Shown here: positions 51,489 through 60,378 of the stretch, in pieces
How positions within the stretch are numbered: the first letter of the stretch is position 1
Layout: every line of letters begins with the position of its first letter
DNA from: a bacterium
GTDB taxonomy: Bacteria; Vulcanimicrobiota; Xenobia; Xenobiales; JADMJV01
Direction: 5' to 3'
Assembly: GCA_030149525.1 (NCBI GenBank)
Contig: JASBRJ010000391.1
Coordinates: 1-64,000 of the forward strand
DNA length: 64,000 nucleotides
The notes under the pieces: generated by a model
Database searches by the model: none
What the model was told of the DNA's origin: nothing
The model's input: only the letters and a program-made list of their open reading frames with translations
Program-made: the position numbers and the translations under genes

Positions 51489-53442
51489 GGGGGATGAAGC
51501 CGATATCATCGTCTTCGTCGTTACCCGGATCCTTTCCAGCCTTATTGGCGCTTGTCCCGAAAGGCACTATCTCAAGGTCCGGTCCGTCATCGGCAGCCAG
51601 AAAAGAGGGGAGTTCCGGGATAAACGAATCGTCTTCCGTGCTGTCCTCTTCGCGATCTCTTAAAAAGGCTGGAAGAAGGTTGTCGCCGAGGCTTTCCAAC
51701 TCGTCGTCTTTGGGGGCGGTTCTCGGGGCAGACGGGGTCGTTGAAACCGGTGCCGGTCCTTTAGGCTTTTCGTCCAGAAGTTTGAGCAAGGGGTCTCCCT
51801 CTTCGGTATCGCCCGGGGGAGAAGCTTTTGAGGCGCCCGAGGGAGCGGGTGTGCTCCACCCGTCACTTTCCGGGACGGCGGTTCCCCAGTCGTCCTCGGG
51901 GGGTTGAGGTTGTGGAGCAGCTGCCTTTTTGGTCGCTCCAAAGCTGTCATCCGGGTCCCAGTCGCCCAGAGGCGCCTCCTTCTTCTCTGATTTCACAAAG
52001 GGAGGACGTTTGCCCGGTTTGGGGGCGAAAGGATCCGGGGCGGGTGAGCTCCAGCTGTCGGTTTTGGCAGCAGGTGCGGTACTGTTCCAGCTTCCAGGTT
52101 GAGGGGGAGCGGGCTTGTCCCAACTGTCGTTGTCGTTGGACTGGCCGGGTAAAGAGTTATCCCAACTGTCGGATTTGCCGGGGGCTGGTTTGTCCCAGCT
52201 GTCGCCATTGGAGTTGGACTCCTCTGTTCCCCATCCCCAATCATCGGAAGTTCCGCTAGTTTTCCGGGAGGGGGAGCTTGAGGCATCGATCTGAGGCGAC
52301 ATCCCTACCTTGGGCAGATGCGGGGACGGCTCCGGTGAGGACGGTTTGTCGGCCCAGGGGTCGCTGTCCGACTGGGGACGTTTTCGGAGCAGGGTCGGTC
52401 CGGCTGCCGGAGGTGGCGGCGGAGGAGCCGGCTCAAAATCGTTCTTGGGGGGCTCGGGTGGAAGGTCGGGAGCTGCTGCGACGGCACCTAGGAAGTCTTC
52501 GTCCACTTCGTCGTCGGGGTTCCAGGCGTCTCCGCCGGCTTCCCAAACTTCGTCGTCGGCCTCTTCGTCGACCTGAATGAACTCGTCTTCGTACTCCTCC
52601 TCAGGAGCGACTTGCTCTTCGGTGATGCTCCACTCTTCGGGGGCCTCCTGGTACTCCTGTTGCATATTGTCGATCTCACGGCCCACATCGAGATGGGGCT
52701 CGTCGATCTCTTCCATCTGGGCACGGAGAGCGTTGGCTGAAGAACTGCCTTCAAACCGTTTGGACAGTTTTTGTTGTTCCTGGGCCTCGTCGTAGTTGAA
52801 GACCTTCATGAGCATCTTGCCCAATTGGGTGCCCTTACTGAACTTCGCGAAATCGCCCACGAAGCCGAGCAGAATGGTGTGGAAAGAGAGGCCGCCGGCA
52901 CCCTGTTTGTTGGACGCGGTGATCTCTTGCCACTTCTTGTCGGCCTCATCGCACAGTCTCTCCGCCAGTTTGCAAAGGGAGCGGTGCCCTTTCATCTTGA
53001 GGATCGGGTCGTCGTTGTAGCAGGCCAGGGCGCGAAGACCCAGGTCGCGCGAGAGATCCTTCACACGATTTCGATGACTGGCCAGCTGTTGATTGACCGA
53101 TTGTCGACCCAGAAGTTTGGTGAACTTGAGCTTGAGGCGTCGTTTCGTGACTTGCGCCTGAGAAAGCTTGAGAGCCTCTTCGGCTTTCTTGGCTTCCTCT
53201 TCGTTAAGGCCGTCTAGAGCATCGCGTTCGAGCTCCTCTTCCAGTTCGGCACGAAGCGCCCTGGCCTCCGAGAACGTCTCGGAGATCTCGCGGCACAACT
53301 CCATGGAGGTGTGGTCGGTGACCAGTCCTCTGGAAAAGCCTTGGTAGACCTGTTTCCCCAGACGCGCTACCGCTTTTTCGTACTGGGCTGTGACACAGAT
53401 CCATTCATTAAACTTCTTTGTAGAAAGCCGTCCTTCTTTCAC
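51475..53442 (-). CDS. Acidic protein with helical N-terminus and Trp-containing repeats
   Basis: 655 residues. Residues 1-220 are helical and charged (coiled-coil-like). The middle is strongly acidic, then Pro-rich, then contains about eight irregular repeats of the form D(S/D)W(D/S/G)xxAP (for example DSWDKPAPGKS, DSWDNSLPGQS, GSWNSTAPAAK, DSWSSPAPDPF) between about 385 and 560. The C-terminus is acidic and disordered. No signal peptide. Repeats of this kind suggest a multivalent binding region. Function unknown. Confidence 0.75.
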   Translation of the reverse strand: MKEGRLSTKKFNEWICVTAQYEKAVARLGKQVYQGFSRGLVTDHTSMELCREISETFSEARALRAELEEELERDALDGLNEEEAKKAEEALKLSQAQVTKRRLKLKFTKLLGRQSVNQQLASHRNRVKDLSRDLGLRALACYNDDPILKMKGHRSLCKLAERLCDEADKKWQEITASNKQGAGGLSFHTILLGFVGDFAKFSKGTQLGKMLMKVFNYDEAQEQQKLSKRFEGSSSANALRAQMEEIDEPHLDVGREIDNMQQEYQEAPEEWSITEEQVAPEEEYEDEFIQVDEEADDEVWEAGGDAWNPDDEVDEDFLGAVAAAPDLPPEPPKNDFEPAPPPPPPAAGPTLLRKRPQSDSDPWADKPSSPEPSPHLPKVGMSPQIDASSSPSRKTSGTSDDWGWGTEESNSNGDSWDKPAPGKSDSWDNSLPGQSNDNDSWDKPAPPQPGSWNSTAPAAKTDSWSSPAPDPFAPKPGKRPPFVKSEKKEAPLGDWDPDDSFGATKKAAAPQPQPPEDDWGTAVPESDGWSTPAPSGASKASPPGDTEEGDPLLKLLDEKPKGPAPVSTTPSAPRTAPKDDELESLGDNLLPAFLRDREEDSTEDDSFIPELPSFLAADDGPDLEIVPFGTSANKAGKDPGNDEDDDIGFIPPMPD

Positions 53443-53608
53443 GTTGAGAAAGGTCTCCGAACCTGGTTAAATGCAAGACTGCCCTGGAGCGCCGTAGCAG
53501 ACGCCAGGGGTCTAAAGACGTTAGTTGCTCTGCGCAAGCATACGGCCGGCATTAGCTTTCGAATTCTGGTTTGGGCGGGGGGTCCCTGCGAGACCTGGAA
53601 AATGCGGT

Positions 53609-54847
53609 CTAAATGCGGGGGGTCCGCTTGGCTCTCAGCTTGTATTCTTCTTCCAGGAGCTGCTGTTGGAGGCGTCTGTCTTCGATCTCCTGTCGACTGA
53701 GCCCGCCCGACCGATACAGCTCTTCTAAAAGCTTCAGACGTCGCTGCCCTTCGTTTCGTTGCTCTTTAAGTTGAGCCAGGGTGAGAGTCGCCTGGGACTT
53801 GTCGGCTCCGTTGTCCTCACTAGAAGGTTCGGGTCGCCCCTTCATGGATTTCTTGATGAGAGCCTCCACATCCGACCAGCTGAGACCCTCCGAATGAGCC
53901 CAGGACTCCATCATAGAAAGATTGGCCAGGCTCGCATCCCTGCGTCGAGCCAGCTCGGCCGGTGTCGAGTTGTCACGTTGATCGATGTCCTTAAGAAGTT
54001 GCTCGGCCTGTCTCTTTTCCTGACGGAGTTGTTCCAGTCGACGACGGGAGATCAAAGTTTCAAACTCAGGTTGGGTGAGTTGTCCCAGGGTTTGTTCCAA
54101 GGAAGCTATACGACGCCGGGCCGCGCGCTTTTCCAATTGCCATTTCTGGGTGGCGTTTTTGGCCAGGTAGAGATCGTCGTCGGCCTGTTGGGCCGTGCTT
54201 TTGGCCACAAGCCACGCGGTCAGAATCTGATTGCGGGAAACTTGTCCTTGGGGGCGATAGGCGATCACCCCTTGACTGCCCTCACCGAAGGGAATGTAGC
54301 GGCCTTTGCCGTCTCGCATCTTGACGTCCACATGATCGGAGGCGATGGTGCCGACCGTTTGGCCCGTTAGAAGATGTTGGCCGACGGAGACGGTTGGGGT
54401 GATGTGGCCGTAAGTGACTTCGGTGCCGTCGGCGGAGGCAACCGTCACACCGTATTCGGTATCGGTCCAAGGCACGATAGCCACCACTCGGCCGGGCCAT
54501 CCGGTGGAGACTCGGGCACCGAAGGGAAGGGCGATGTCGTAGCCCAGATGGAGACCGGCCTGGCGGCGGTACTTCGAGGTGGTTCGGTAGTCGTAAAACG
54601 TGCTGGAAATCCAGGCTGCCGGCCAATTCTTCTGTTGCAGTCCCAAAAGATGCCCCAACGGGTCCTTCTGCTGGCTCACCAAGAGGTTGGAAGGAAGGGT
54701 CGCCGTTCCATAGAGTTCGGTCAAGTGTCGAACCACATCGGACGTGGGAGTCACCACGGAAGATTCAGCCAGGCTCTGGCCGCTTAGACCGAAGAGCGAT
54801 AAGAGTATAAGCGCAGGGCCGGTTATATGTTTCCAAGAGAGTGCCAT
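53609..54847 (-). CDS. Secreted M23-like protein with coiled-coil tail
   Basis: 412 residues with a signal peptide (hydrophobic 7-25, cleavage near SLAES). A LytM/M23-like domain (about 100-200) has HLGYDIALPFGARV, YGVTVAS and YGHITPTVSVGQ, but the terminal zinc site is HVDVKM where active enzymes have HLHFE-like sequence, so activity is doubtful. A long charged coiled coil (about 230-412) follows, as in EnvC-type activators. It may activate other cell-wall hydrolases rather than cut peptidoglycan itself. Confidence 0.8.
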   Translation of the reverse strand: MALSWKHITGPALILLSLFGLSGQSLAESSVVTPTSDVVRHLTELYGTATLPSNLLVSQQKDPLGHLLGLQQKNWPAAWISSTFYDYRTTSKYRRQAGLHLGYDIALPFGARVSTGWPGRVVAIVPWTDTEYGVTVASADGTEVTYGHITPTVSVGQHLLTGQTVGTIASDHVDVKMRDGKGRYIPFGEGSQGVIAYRPQGQVSRNQILTAWLVAKSTAQQADDDLYLAKNATQKWQLEKRAARRRIASLEQTLGQLTQPEFETLISRRRLEQLRQEKRQAEQLLKDIDQRDNSTPAELARRRDASLANLSMMESWAHSEGLSWSDVEALIKKSMKGRPEPSSEDNGADKSQATLTLAQLKEQRNEGQRRLKLLEELYRSGGLSRQEIEDRRLQQQLLEEEYKLRAKRTPRI

Positions 54848-54882
54848 CGTCGATATCTCACTTTCCCTATCCCCGACATAAA

Positions 54883-54898
54883 TAAACTGATCAGTTTA
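54883..54898. promoter_or_regulatory. Perfect 16-base palindrome between M23-like and clpP genes
   Basis: TAAACTGATCAGTTTA is fully self-complementary and lies in the 148-base divergent intergenic region, 36 bases from the M23-like start and about 100 bases before clpP. Such symmetric sites are typical of TetR-family or other dimeric repressors. Which regulator binds is unknown. Confidence 0.5.
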
Positions 54899-54995
54899 GT
54901 TGAACCCGCTTTCTCTCCAGGAGGTTTCCCTTTCCTTGCCTAGAACGCCCTCTCGGGCACACTCGCGTACGTCCCTATAAGGAGAATATTACCAC

Positions 54996-55595
54996 ATGAT
55001 TCGCAATACACTTGTTCCCATGGTAGTCGAGCAGACTGCACGAGGCGAACGAGCCTACGATATCTACTCGAGGCTGTTGAAAAACCGCATTATCTTTGTG
55101 GGGGACCCCATCGAGGATTCGGTGGCTAACCTCGTCATCGCTCAGCTCCTCTATCTTGAGCAAGAGGATCCCGATAAGGATATCGACCTCTACATCAACT
55201 CCCCCGGTGGCTCTGTAACAGCCGGTCTGGCTATGTACGACTGCATGCAGCTCGTCAAGCCCGACGTCAGCTGTATCTGCATGGGCATGGCGGCCTCCGC
55301 TGCTGCCGTGCTACTGGCCGGTGGGGCTGCGGGCAAGCGCTATGCACTTCCCTACAGCCGTATTATGATTCACCAGCCCTGGATTCGGGGAATCGGCGGT
55401 CAAGCCACCGATATCGACATCCACGCAAAACAGATCCTCAAAACTCGTGAGACTCTCAACAAGATTCTTGCCGACCACTGTAACCAGCCCCTGGAAAAAG
55501 TTCAGGCCGACACGGAACGGGATTACTACATGTCCGGTGAAGAAGCCAAAGAATACGGCATCATCGACCAAGTGATCACGAGCGAGTCTCGATAA
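54996..55595 (+). CDS. clpP: ATP-dependent Clp protease proteolytic subunit
   Basis: 199 residues, ATG with AAGGAG upstream. Catalytic triad Ser101 (GMAASAAAV), His126 (MIHQPW) and Asp176 (TERDYYM) in normal positions. It forms the double-ring protease that degrades proteins delivered by ClpX or ClpA. hemE begins directly after its stop, suggesting co-transcription with heme genes; no clpX follows. Confidence 0.97.
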   Translation: MIRNTLVPMVVEQTARGERAYDIYSRLLKNRIIFVGDPIEDSVANLVIAQLLYLEQEDPDKDIDLYINSPGGSVTAGLAMYDCMQLVKPDVSCICMGMAASAAAVLLAGGAAGKRYALPYSRIMIHQPWIRGIGGQATDIDIHAKQILKTRETLNKILADHCNQPLEKVQADTERDYYMSGEEAKEYGIIDQVITSESR

Positions 55596-56642
55596 GTGGC
55601 TGAGTCCTCACTAGCGCCGAACGGCGTCGGGGGTCCTTTTCTTGACGCGTGCAAGGGAGGGACCCCTTCTCACATTCCGGTTTGGCTTATGCGGCAGGCG
55701 GGCCGCTATATGTCGGAGTATCGAGAGCTTCGCTCCAAGGTGTCCTTCATGGAGCTCTGTCACACTCCGGAACTCGCCTGTGAGGTTACAGTCCATGCGG
55801 CCACCGTGCTCAATACCGACGCGGCCATTCTTTTTGCCGATATTCTCCTGATTTTGGAGTTGTTCGGTACGAAGGTCAGTCTTTTGAAGCACAAGGGGCC
55901 TCAGATCGAACCCCCTCTCCGTGACCCGGCGAAAATCGACAAGCTTCCGGAGCCTGATTTGGATGGGCTGAACGCCGTCTACAAGGCTGTTTCTTTGATT
56001 CGCAACGAGTTGCCCAAGGATAAGGCCCTCATCGGGTTTGCCGGGGCTCCCTTCACGGTGGCGTCTTACCTCATCGAGGGCGGGCCGTCGAAAAACTTCG
56101 AGAACACTAAGAAGATGATGTTCGGAGCGCCCGAGAAGTTCACGGCGCTCATGGAGAAGATCGGTCGAGCCACCGGCGAGTATCTGCGTCGCCAGGTGGA
56201 AGCCGGGGCCGATGCCGTGCAGCTCTTTGATAGTTGGGTGGGCAATCTGTCCGAGGCCGACTATCGACGTTTCGTTCTCCCCGCCAGCAAAATGGCTCTC
56301 GCGGCCGTGCCCGATCACATCCCCAAGATCCATTTTGGAAAAGGGACAGGGCATCTGCTTTTGCCCATGCGTGAAGCCGGAGCCACCGTGATGGGTGTCG
56401 ATGAGATGACTCACCTTGGCCACGCTCGAAAGCTGCTCGGTGAGACTCCCATCCAAGGGAACTTGGATCCCATCGTCCTTCTATGCGATCGGCCCACCAT
56501 CAAAGAGCGGGTTCTTCCCATTCTTGAGCAGGGTGGAAAGAGCGGCTATATTTTCAATCTTGGTCACGGTATCGTTCCTTCGACGCCGGTCGATAACGTG
56601 CGATATCTCGTCGATCTCGTTCATGAGGTGACCGGTTCATGA
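55596..56642 (+). CDS. hemE: Uroporphyrinogen decarboxylase
   Basis: 348 residues from a GTG that immediately follows the clpP stop. Signature segments VWLMRQAGRYMSEYRELR and IGFAGAPFTVASYL are diagnostic. It decarboxylates uroporphyrinogen III to coproporphyrinogen III in heme synthesis. The stop overlaps the hemG start by 4 bases. Confidence 0.97.
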   Translation: MAESSLAPNGVGGPFLDACKGGTPSHIPVWLMRQAGRYMSEYRELRSKVSFMELCHTPELACEVTVHAATVLNTDAAILFADILLILELFGTKVSLLKHKGPQIEPPLRDPAKIDKLPEPDLDGLNAVYKAVSLIRNELPKDKALIGFAGAPFTVASYLIEGGPSKNFENTKKMMFGAPEKFTALMEKIGRATGEYLRRQVEAGADAVQLFDSWVGNLSEADYRRFVLPASKMALAAVPDHIPKIHFGKGTGHLLLPMREAGATVMGVDEMTHLGHARKLLGETPIQGNLDPIVLLCDRPTIKERVLPILEQGGKSGYIFNLGHGIVPSTPVDNVRYLVDLVHEVTGS

Positions 56643-58030
56643 AGCTTGCCATCATAGGCGGGGGCATCTCCGGGCTGGCGGCCGCTTGGCAGGCTCATCA
56701 AGACGGCCTGAAGTTCGATATTTTTGAAGCCAAGGATCGCTTCGGTGGGGTTATTGAGACTCAATACACCGAGGACGACCAGGTGGTTCTGGAATGCGGT
56801 GCGGAGTCGTGTCTTCGCAGCAAGCCGGAGCTTCTCGATCTTTGTCATGAACTGGGTCTGGAAGACGAGATCATCTCCACCACTCCGGAAAACTCCGGGG
56901 CTTTTGTGGTGCGTGACGGCCAGCTTCATCCTATTCCGCAAGGCTTTCGTTTGATGGCTCCCTCGGCCTGGTGGCCGTTTCTTCGCTCCGATTTGATCAG
57001 CTGGACCGGAAAGCTTCGCGCCGGGCTCGATCTTGTTCTTCCCGTTAAAGAAAGGGGAGACGGCCCTGAAGAGTCCCTCTCCCAGTTTGTCACTCGCCGA
57101 CTGGGCGCCGAGATTCTCGATTACCTGGCCCAGCCTTTGGTCGCCGGAATCTACGGTGCCGATCCTCAAAGTCTGAGCCTTGAGGCCACGATGCCGCTCT
57201 TCCAGCGTCTGGAGCAAGAGCACGGTTCCGTTATCAAAGGGCTTCGGGCTCTGGGCACGGAGACGCGGGCCCAGGGGGCTCGATATAATCTCTTCTTCGG
57301 TCTCAAGCGTGGCTTCGGGTCGGTGATCCAGGCGCTTTGCGAGCAGTTGCCAAAGGAATCGCTCCACACCGGTGCTGCGGTAGACAAGGTGGAGAAAATT
57401 GATTCCGGATGGCAGGTCACCGTGCGCGGTCAGAAGCCCCAGAAGTACGACGCTGTCATTATCGCCTTGCCCGCTCCAAGAGCCGCTACTCTCATCGAGT
57501 CTTTTGCCGGTGATGTGGCGGCTTCTCTCAAAGAAATTTTGTACCGTGGTGCCGTTACCGTCAATATCGCCTACGACAGAGCCGAATATTTGCACTGGAT
57601 TCCCCGGGCGTACGGCTTCGTTGTGCCCGCCGGTGAGCGACGTCCGATTCTCGCCTGCACCTTCAGTTCCAGGAAATGGCTGCATCGTGGATCGGAAAAG
57701 CAAGGCATCGTGCGCACCTACTTCGGTGGTCCGACCATGGAGTGGGCCAACACCGCCTCCGATGAAGATCTCCTGGCTCTCTCTCGCTCCCAATTGGAAG
57801 AGTTGCTCGGAATCGATGCCGAGCCTCTAGAGTATCGAGTCCACCGCTGGCCGGTCGGCCTCCCCGAATACAAAGTGGGCCACCGCCAAAAAGTCCAGCA
57901 GATTCGCCAATCACTCGAATCGCACTCCGGAATCGCCCTGGTGGGCAACTACCTCGACGGCGTCGGCATGCCCGACTGTGTTCAATTGGGACGCAAAGCT
58001 GTCGGTCAGGTGAGCGCGGCTTTGGTTTAA
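56639..58030 (+). CDS. hemG: Protoporphyrinogen oxidase (FAD-dependent, HemY type)
   Basis: 463 residues, overlapping hemE by ATGA. FAD-binding IIGGGISGLAAAWQAHQDG at the N-terminus and family features (FGGVIETQ, FLEQPLVAGIYGAD-like stretch at about 160-175, VGNYLDGVGMPDCV at the end). It oxidises protoporphyrinogen IX with oxygen in the usual HemY enzymes, which suggests aerobic heme synthesis. No ferrochelatase gene is adjacent within the window. Confidence 0.93.
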   Translation: MKLAIIGGGISGLAAAWQAHQDGLKFDIFEAKDRFGGVIETQYTEDDQVVLECGAESCLRSKPELLDLCHELGLEDEIISTTPENSGAFVVRDGQLHPIPQGFRLMAPSAWWPFLRSDLISWTGKLRAGLDLVLPVKERGDGPEESLSQFVTRRLGAEILDYLAQPLVAGIYGADPQSLSLEATMPLFQRLEQEHGSVIKGLRALGTETRAQGARYNLFFGLKRGFGSVIQALCEQLPKESLHTGAAVDKVEKIDSGWQVTVRGQKPQKYDAVIIALPAPRAATLIESFAGDVAASLKEILYRGAVTVNIAYDRAEYLHWIPRAYGFVVPAGERRPILACTFSSRKWLHRGSEKQGIVRTYFGGPTMEWANTASDEDLLALSRSQLEELLGIDAEPLEYRVHRWPVGLPEYKVGHRQKVQQIRQSLESHSGIALVGNYLDGVGMPDCVQLGRKAVGQVSAALV

Positions 58031-58141
58031 GTAGCTCTTTCGGTCTATCGGGTTAAGGAAATCCCCTGGGGGACGCGGGCGGAAATTGGGGTGGGTTTGT
58101 GTTTTGGTTCTGGGGTGGTGGTCTGGATTGAGCTGAACATT

Positions 58142-58240
58142 CGCCAGGTCCGGGTCGGGGTTCGAGGAACGGCCTGTTTGTGGGATCTCTCGACAACGTG
58201 AGTTCGAAATGTGTGCCTATGATGTGCCAACTTTTTTTGA
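58142..58240. repeat. Imperfect direct repeat, left copy
   Basis: About 97 bases starting CGCCAGG and ending near GTGCCAACTTTTT. It matches the copy at 58857-58955 in the same orientation with about 16 mismatches in 90 positions by eye. The two copies flank the toxin-antitoxin pair. On the minus strand both can encode a similar short peptide (HHRHTFR ... QAVPRT). Confidence 0.75.
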
Positions 58241-58293
58241 CCAGAGAGACCGGTCTGCCAAGGTTTCGAACTCTCAGCCAAGAACATAGAATC

Positions 58294-58527
58294 ATGGCTG
58301 AACTCAACGATATTCTCCGAGAGGCTCTCTCATTAGGCTTACAAGACCGCGCTTCGCTTGCAGAGCAACTCCTCGCAAGCCTTGACCAAGTCGAACCCAG
58401 GGAACTAGATAGAATTTGGGAGGACGAGGCAGAGAAAAGACTTCGCTCTCTGAGATCCGGATCTGCCAGGACGGTATCGGCCGACCTGGTCCACGAGAAG
58501 GCCAACAAGATTTTCGATCGCTCCTAA
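58294..58527 (+). CDS. Addiction-module antitoxin
   Basis: 77 residues from ATG 58294; longer in-frame starts run into the repeat and are rejected. The pattern LREALSLGLQDRASLAEQLL then ASLDQVEPRELDRIWEDEAEKRL is that of the small 'addiction module component' antitoxins (PF09720 type) that partner RelE/ParE-like toxins. The toxin gene follows after 2 bases. Confidence 0.85.
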   Translation: MAELNDILREALSLGLQDRASLAEQLLASLDQVEPRELDRIWEDEAEKRLRSLRSGSARTVSADLVHEKANKIFDRS

Positions 58528-58529
58528 CT

Positions 58530-58826
58530 TTGGCGTTAGAAATTAGATACCACTCGGCTGCCGAGGCCGAGTTATTGAATGAAATCTCGTATCTTGAATA
58601 TCAAGCTACCGGTCTTGGGAAGAGACTCTTCGATGAGGTACTATTGGCCGAAAAGTGCATCCAAGAATTGCCTCTTTCCAGTCCGGAAGTGCGCGCAGGC
58701 ATTCGCAAGCTAGTTCTGAGGAAGTTTCGGTATTCTCTGTACTACACTGTCGAAGAGCAATCCATTGTAATACTTGCCGTTGCCCATCATCGAAGAGCAC
58801 CTTATTACTGGGAAGATCGTGCTTAG
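58530..58826 (+). CDS. RelE/ParE-family toxin
   Basis: 98 residues from a TTG at 58530 (start of the family-like sequence ALEIRYHSAAEAELL). The fold pattern continues with YLEYQATGLGKRLFDEV, a basic strand LRKFRYSLYYTVEEQSIVILAVAHHRR and a C-terminal Tyr-Tyr-Trp. Members either cut mRNA or inhibit gyrase; the sequence does not decide which. The gene is 2 bases downstream of the antitoxin gene. Confidence 0.85.
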   Translation: MALEIRYHSAAEAELLNEISYLEYQATGLGKRLFDEVLLAEKCIQELPLSSPEVRAGIRKLVLRKFRYSLYYTVEEQSIVILAVAHHRRAPYYWEDRA

Positions 58827-58856
58827 GTGGCGTAAAACCCAATGACTCCTTTCTTC

Positions 58857-58955
58857 GCCAGGAGCGAGTCGTGGTTCGAGGAACGGCTTGGTTGTGGGAT
58901 CTTTCGGATGCGAGATTTCGGAATGTATGCCTATGGTGTGCCAACTACTTTTGTA
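58857..58955. repeat. Imperfect direct repeat, right copy
   Basis: Second copy of the repeat at 58142-58240, in the same orientation, starting CGCCAGG about 30 bases after the toxin stop. It overlaps the end of the helicase gene at 58945 by about 10 bases. The offset between copies is 715 bases. Confidence 0.75.
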
Positions 58956-60378
58956 GAGTTGAGTCCTGCACCTTTACCCCCTTGTAGTTCAAAATGGTCG
59001 AATCTGAAACGATAGTCAGGGATTTGGCCCCGCGAGTTAGGGCCACGTAAAGGTCATTCGCACCCATATCATTCGGGTCCACAACGACAGCGTGATCGAA
59101 CTCTAACCCCTTCACGAGCAATGTTGTACCCATCGATCGCGTTGGCAACCGCCTACCAATTTGCCGCGTGCGATTTCTCGCGGCAAGGGCGGCTTCAGCA
59201 TAACTGTCAGTGGCGCCTTGCTCCCTAAGCTCAAGTGCACGCTCCATCTCTTGCTGAAGTTCCCGCCGATAGATCGAGACACCGCTTATAGAGAAAATTT
59301 GAGAAAGAGCGAACTGAAGGTTTGTCGGAGTAGGCCTCTCCGCAGCCTTCTCGAGTGCGACTAAGATGTTCTTATGTTTGCGCACCCGTGGGATTCGTCC
59401 ATCAACGAACGCAGACCTCAGGGACTTTAGTTCGGTTTTCAGTTTTGTCGCACAGCTGCACGCGAAGTCGATTAAACAAACCCCAATTTCGAGCCCCCGT
59501 TTGTTATCGAGAATCGCCGCATACTTCGTGAGGTCCTTCACATCAATGGGCTCAATGCAACAATACTGGCCCTTCATTCTACTAGCCAATGCGTGGCATC
59601 TTTGGTTAACGGAACGGATTATGACTACGGTTTCATTCGTCCTCGAGAGTCCCCAGCACAGTTTGGTGACGTCGTTTACGTCCGAAGACAAGATCCTGAT
59701 CGGGGCGTTGGCAAGGTCCAGAGGTTCTCGAGCCCTCAATCTTCTCCGCTGCTGAAGAAGCCAGGCGCCAAGCCTTTCGTTTACTTTGTGCCACCGCCAA
59801 GGGCAGCTAAGCTCTGGTAGAGGGGCGAAGTTCGGTGCGACGTGTTCCTCCCACTCTACAGTCTCATTCTCACCAAAATCAAAAATCCGTTGCATTGGGT
59901 CCCCTAGGACTCTGCAGGGCAGGAATCTAGCGAGACTCATAACGATCTGATGCTGAGGAACGCTGCAATCTTGGTACTCATCAACATAAACGCCGGTGTA
60001 TGATGCCTTCATGACCTCTTCGATAGGTTTCGAGGTCAACAGATTTGCCGCCGCCTGATACATCAGCTTGTATTGATCTTGGCTGGTGGGATTGGCGAAA
60101 CCCAAACTCGCCGACCGTGGGAATGCGCCGACTAGTCTCAGGGCCCACCCAGCAATTGTCTCTACGCGATATCGACTGGCTGAGACTCCCAGCTTTCGCA
60201 TACGGCACTTCAACGCGTTCACTCCCGCATGGGTATGAGTAAGGACCAATTCTCGACCCGAAGTAGTCCCCAGTGAAAGCGCCTGGCCGATAATGTGGGT
60301 CTTGCCACAGCCTGCTGGTGCAACCATAGCGCCCCGTTTGCTCGTCGATAGTTGATACGCCAGCTCCATACTATCCAA
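58945..60378 (-). CDS. gajB: Gabija-like UvrD/Rep-type helicase (GajB-like)
   Basis: 477 residues, close to GajB of Gabija (about 490). SF1A motifs: I APAGCGKTH (20-28), Ia THTHAG, II VYVDEYQD (near 134), III GDPMQRIF, V GLEFDHAVV and VI YVALTRGAKS (near 446). It starts 8 bases inside the end of the OLD-type gene. In Gabija the helicase-like subunit associates with GajA and needs it for antiviral activity. The assignment rests on gene pairing, size and motifs; an OLD class 2/helicase pair with another role remains possible. Confidence 0.8.
   Translation of the reverse strand: MDSMELAYQLSTSKRGAMVAPAGCGKTHIIGQALSLGTTSGRELVLTHTHAGVNALKCRMRKLGVSASRYRVETIAGWALRLVGAFPRSASLGFANPTSQDQYKLMYQAAANLLTSKPIEEVMKASYTGVYVDEYQDCSVPQHQIVMSLARFLPCRVLGDPMQRIFDFGENETVEWEEHVAPNFAPLPELSCPWRWHKVNERLGAWLLQQRRRLRAREPLDLANAPIRILSSDVNDVTKLCWGLSRTNETVVIIRSVNQRCHALASRMKGQYCCIEPIDVKDLTKYAAILDNKRGLEIGVCLIDFACSCATKLKTELKSLRSAFVDGRIPRVRKHKNILVALEKAAERPTPTNLQFALSQIFSISGVSIYRRELQQEMERALELREQGATDSYAEAALAARNRTRQIGRRLPTRSMGTTLLVKGLEFDHAVVVDPNDMGANDLYVALTRGAKSLTIVSDSTILNYKGVKVQDSTLQK

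Noticed and set aside
56621-57793. 390-codon open frame on the minus strand
   Set aside because: Antisense to hemG, which has clear family motifs throughout.
58045-58287. Short minus-strand frames inside the direct repeats
   Set aside because: Similar peptides in both copies follow from the DNA repeat; no start signal, and the repeat seems non-coding.
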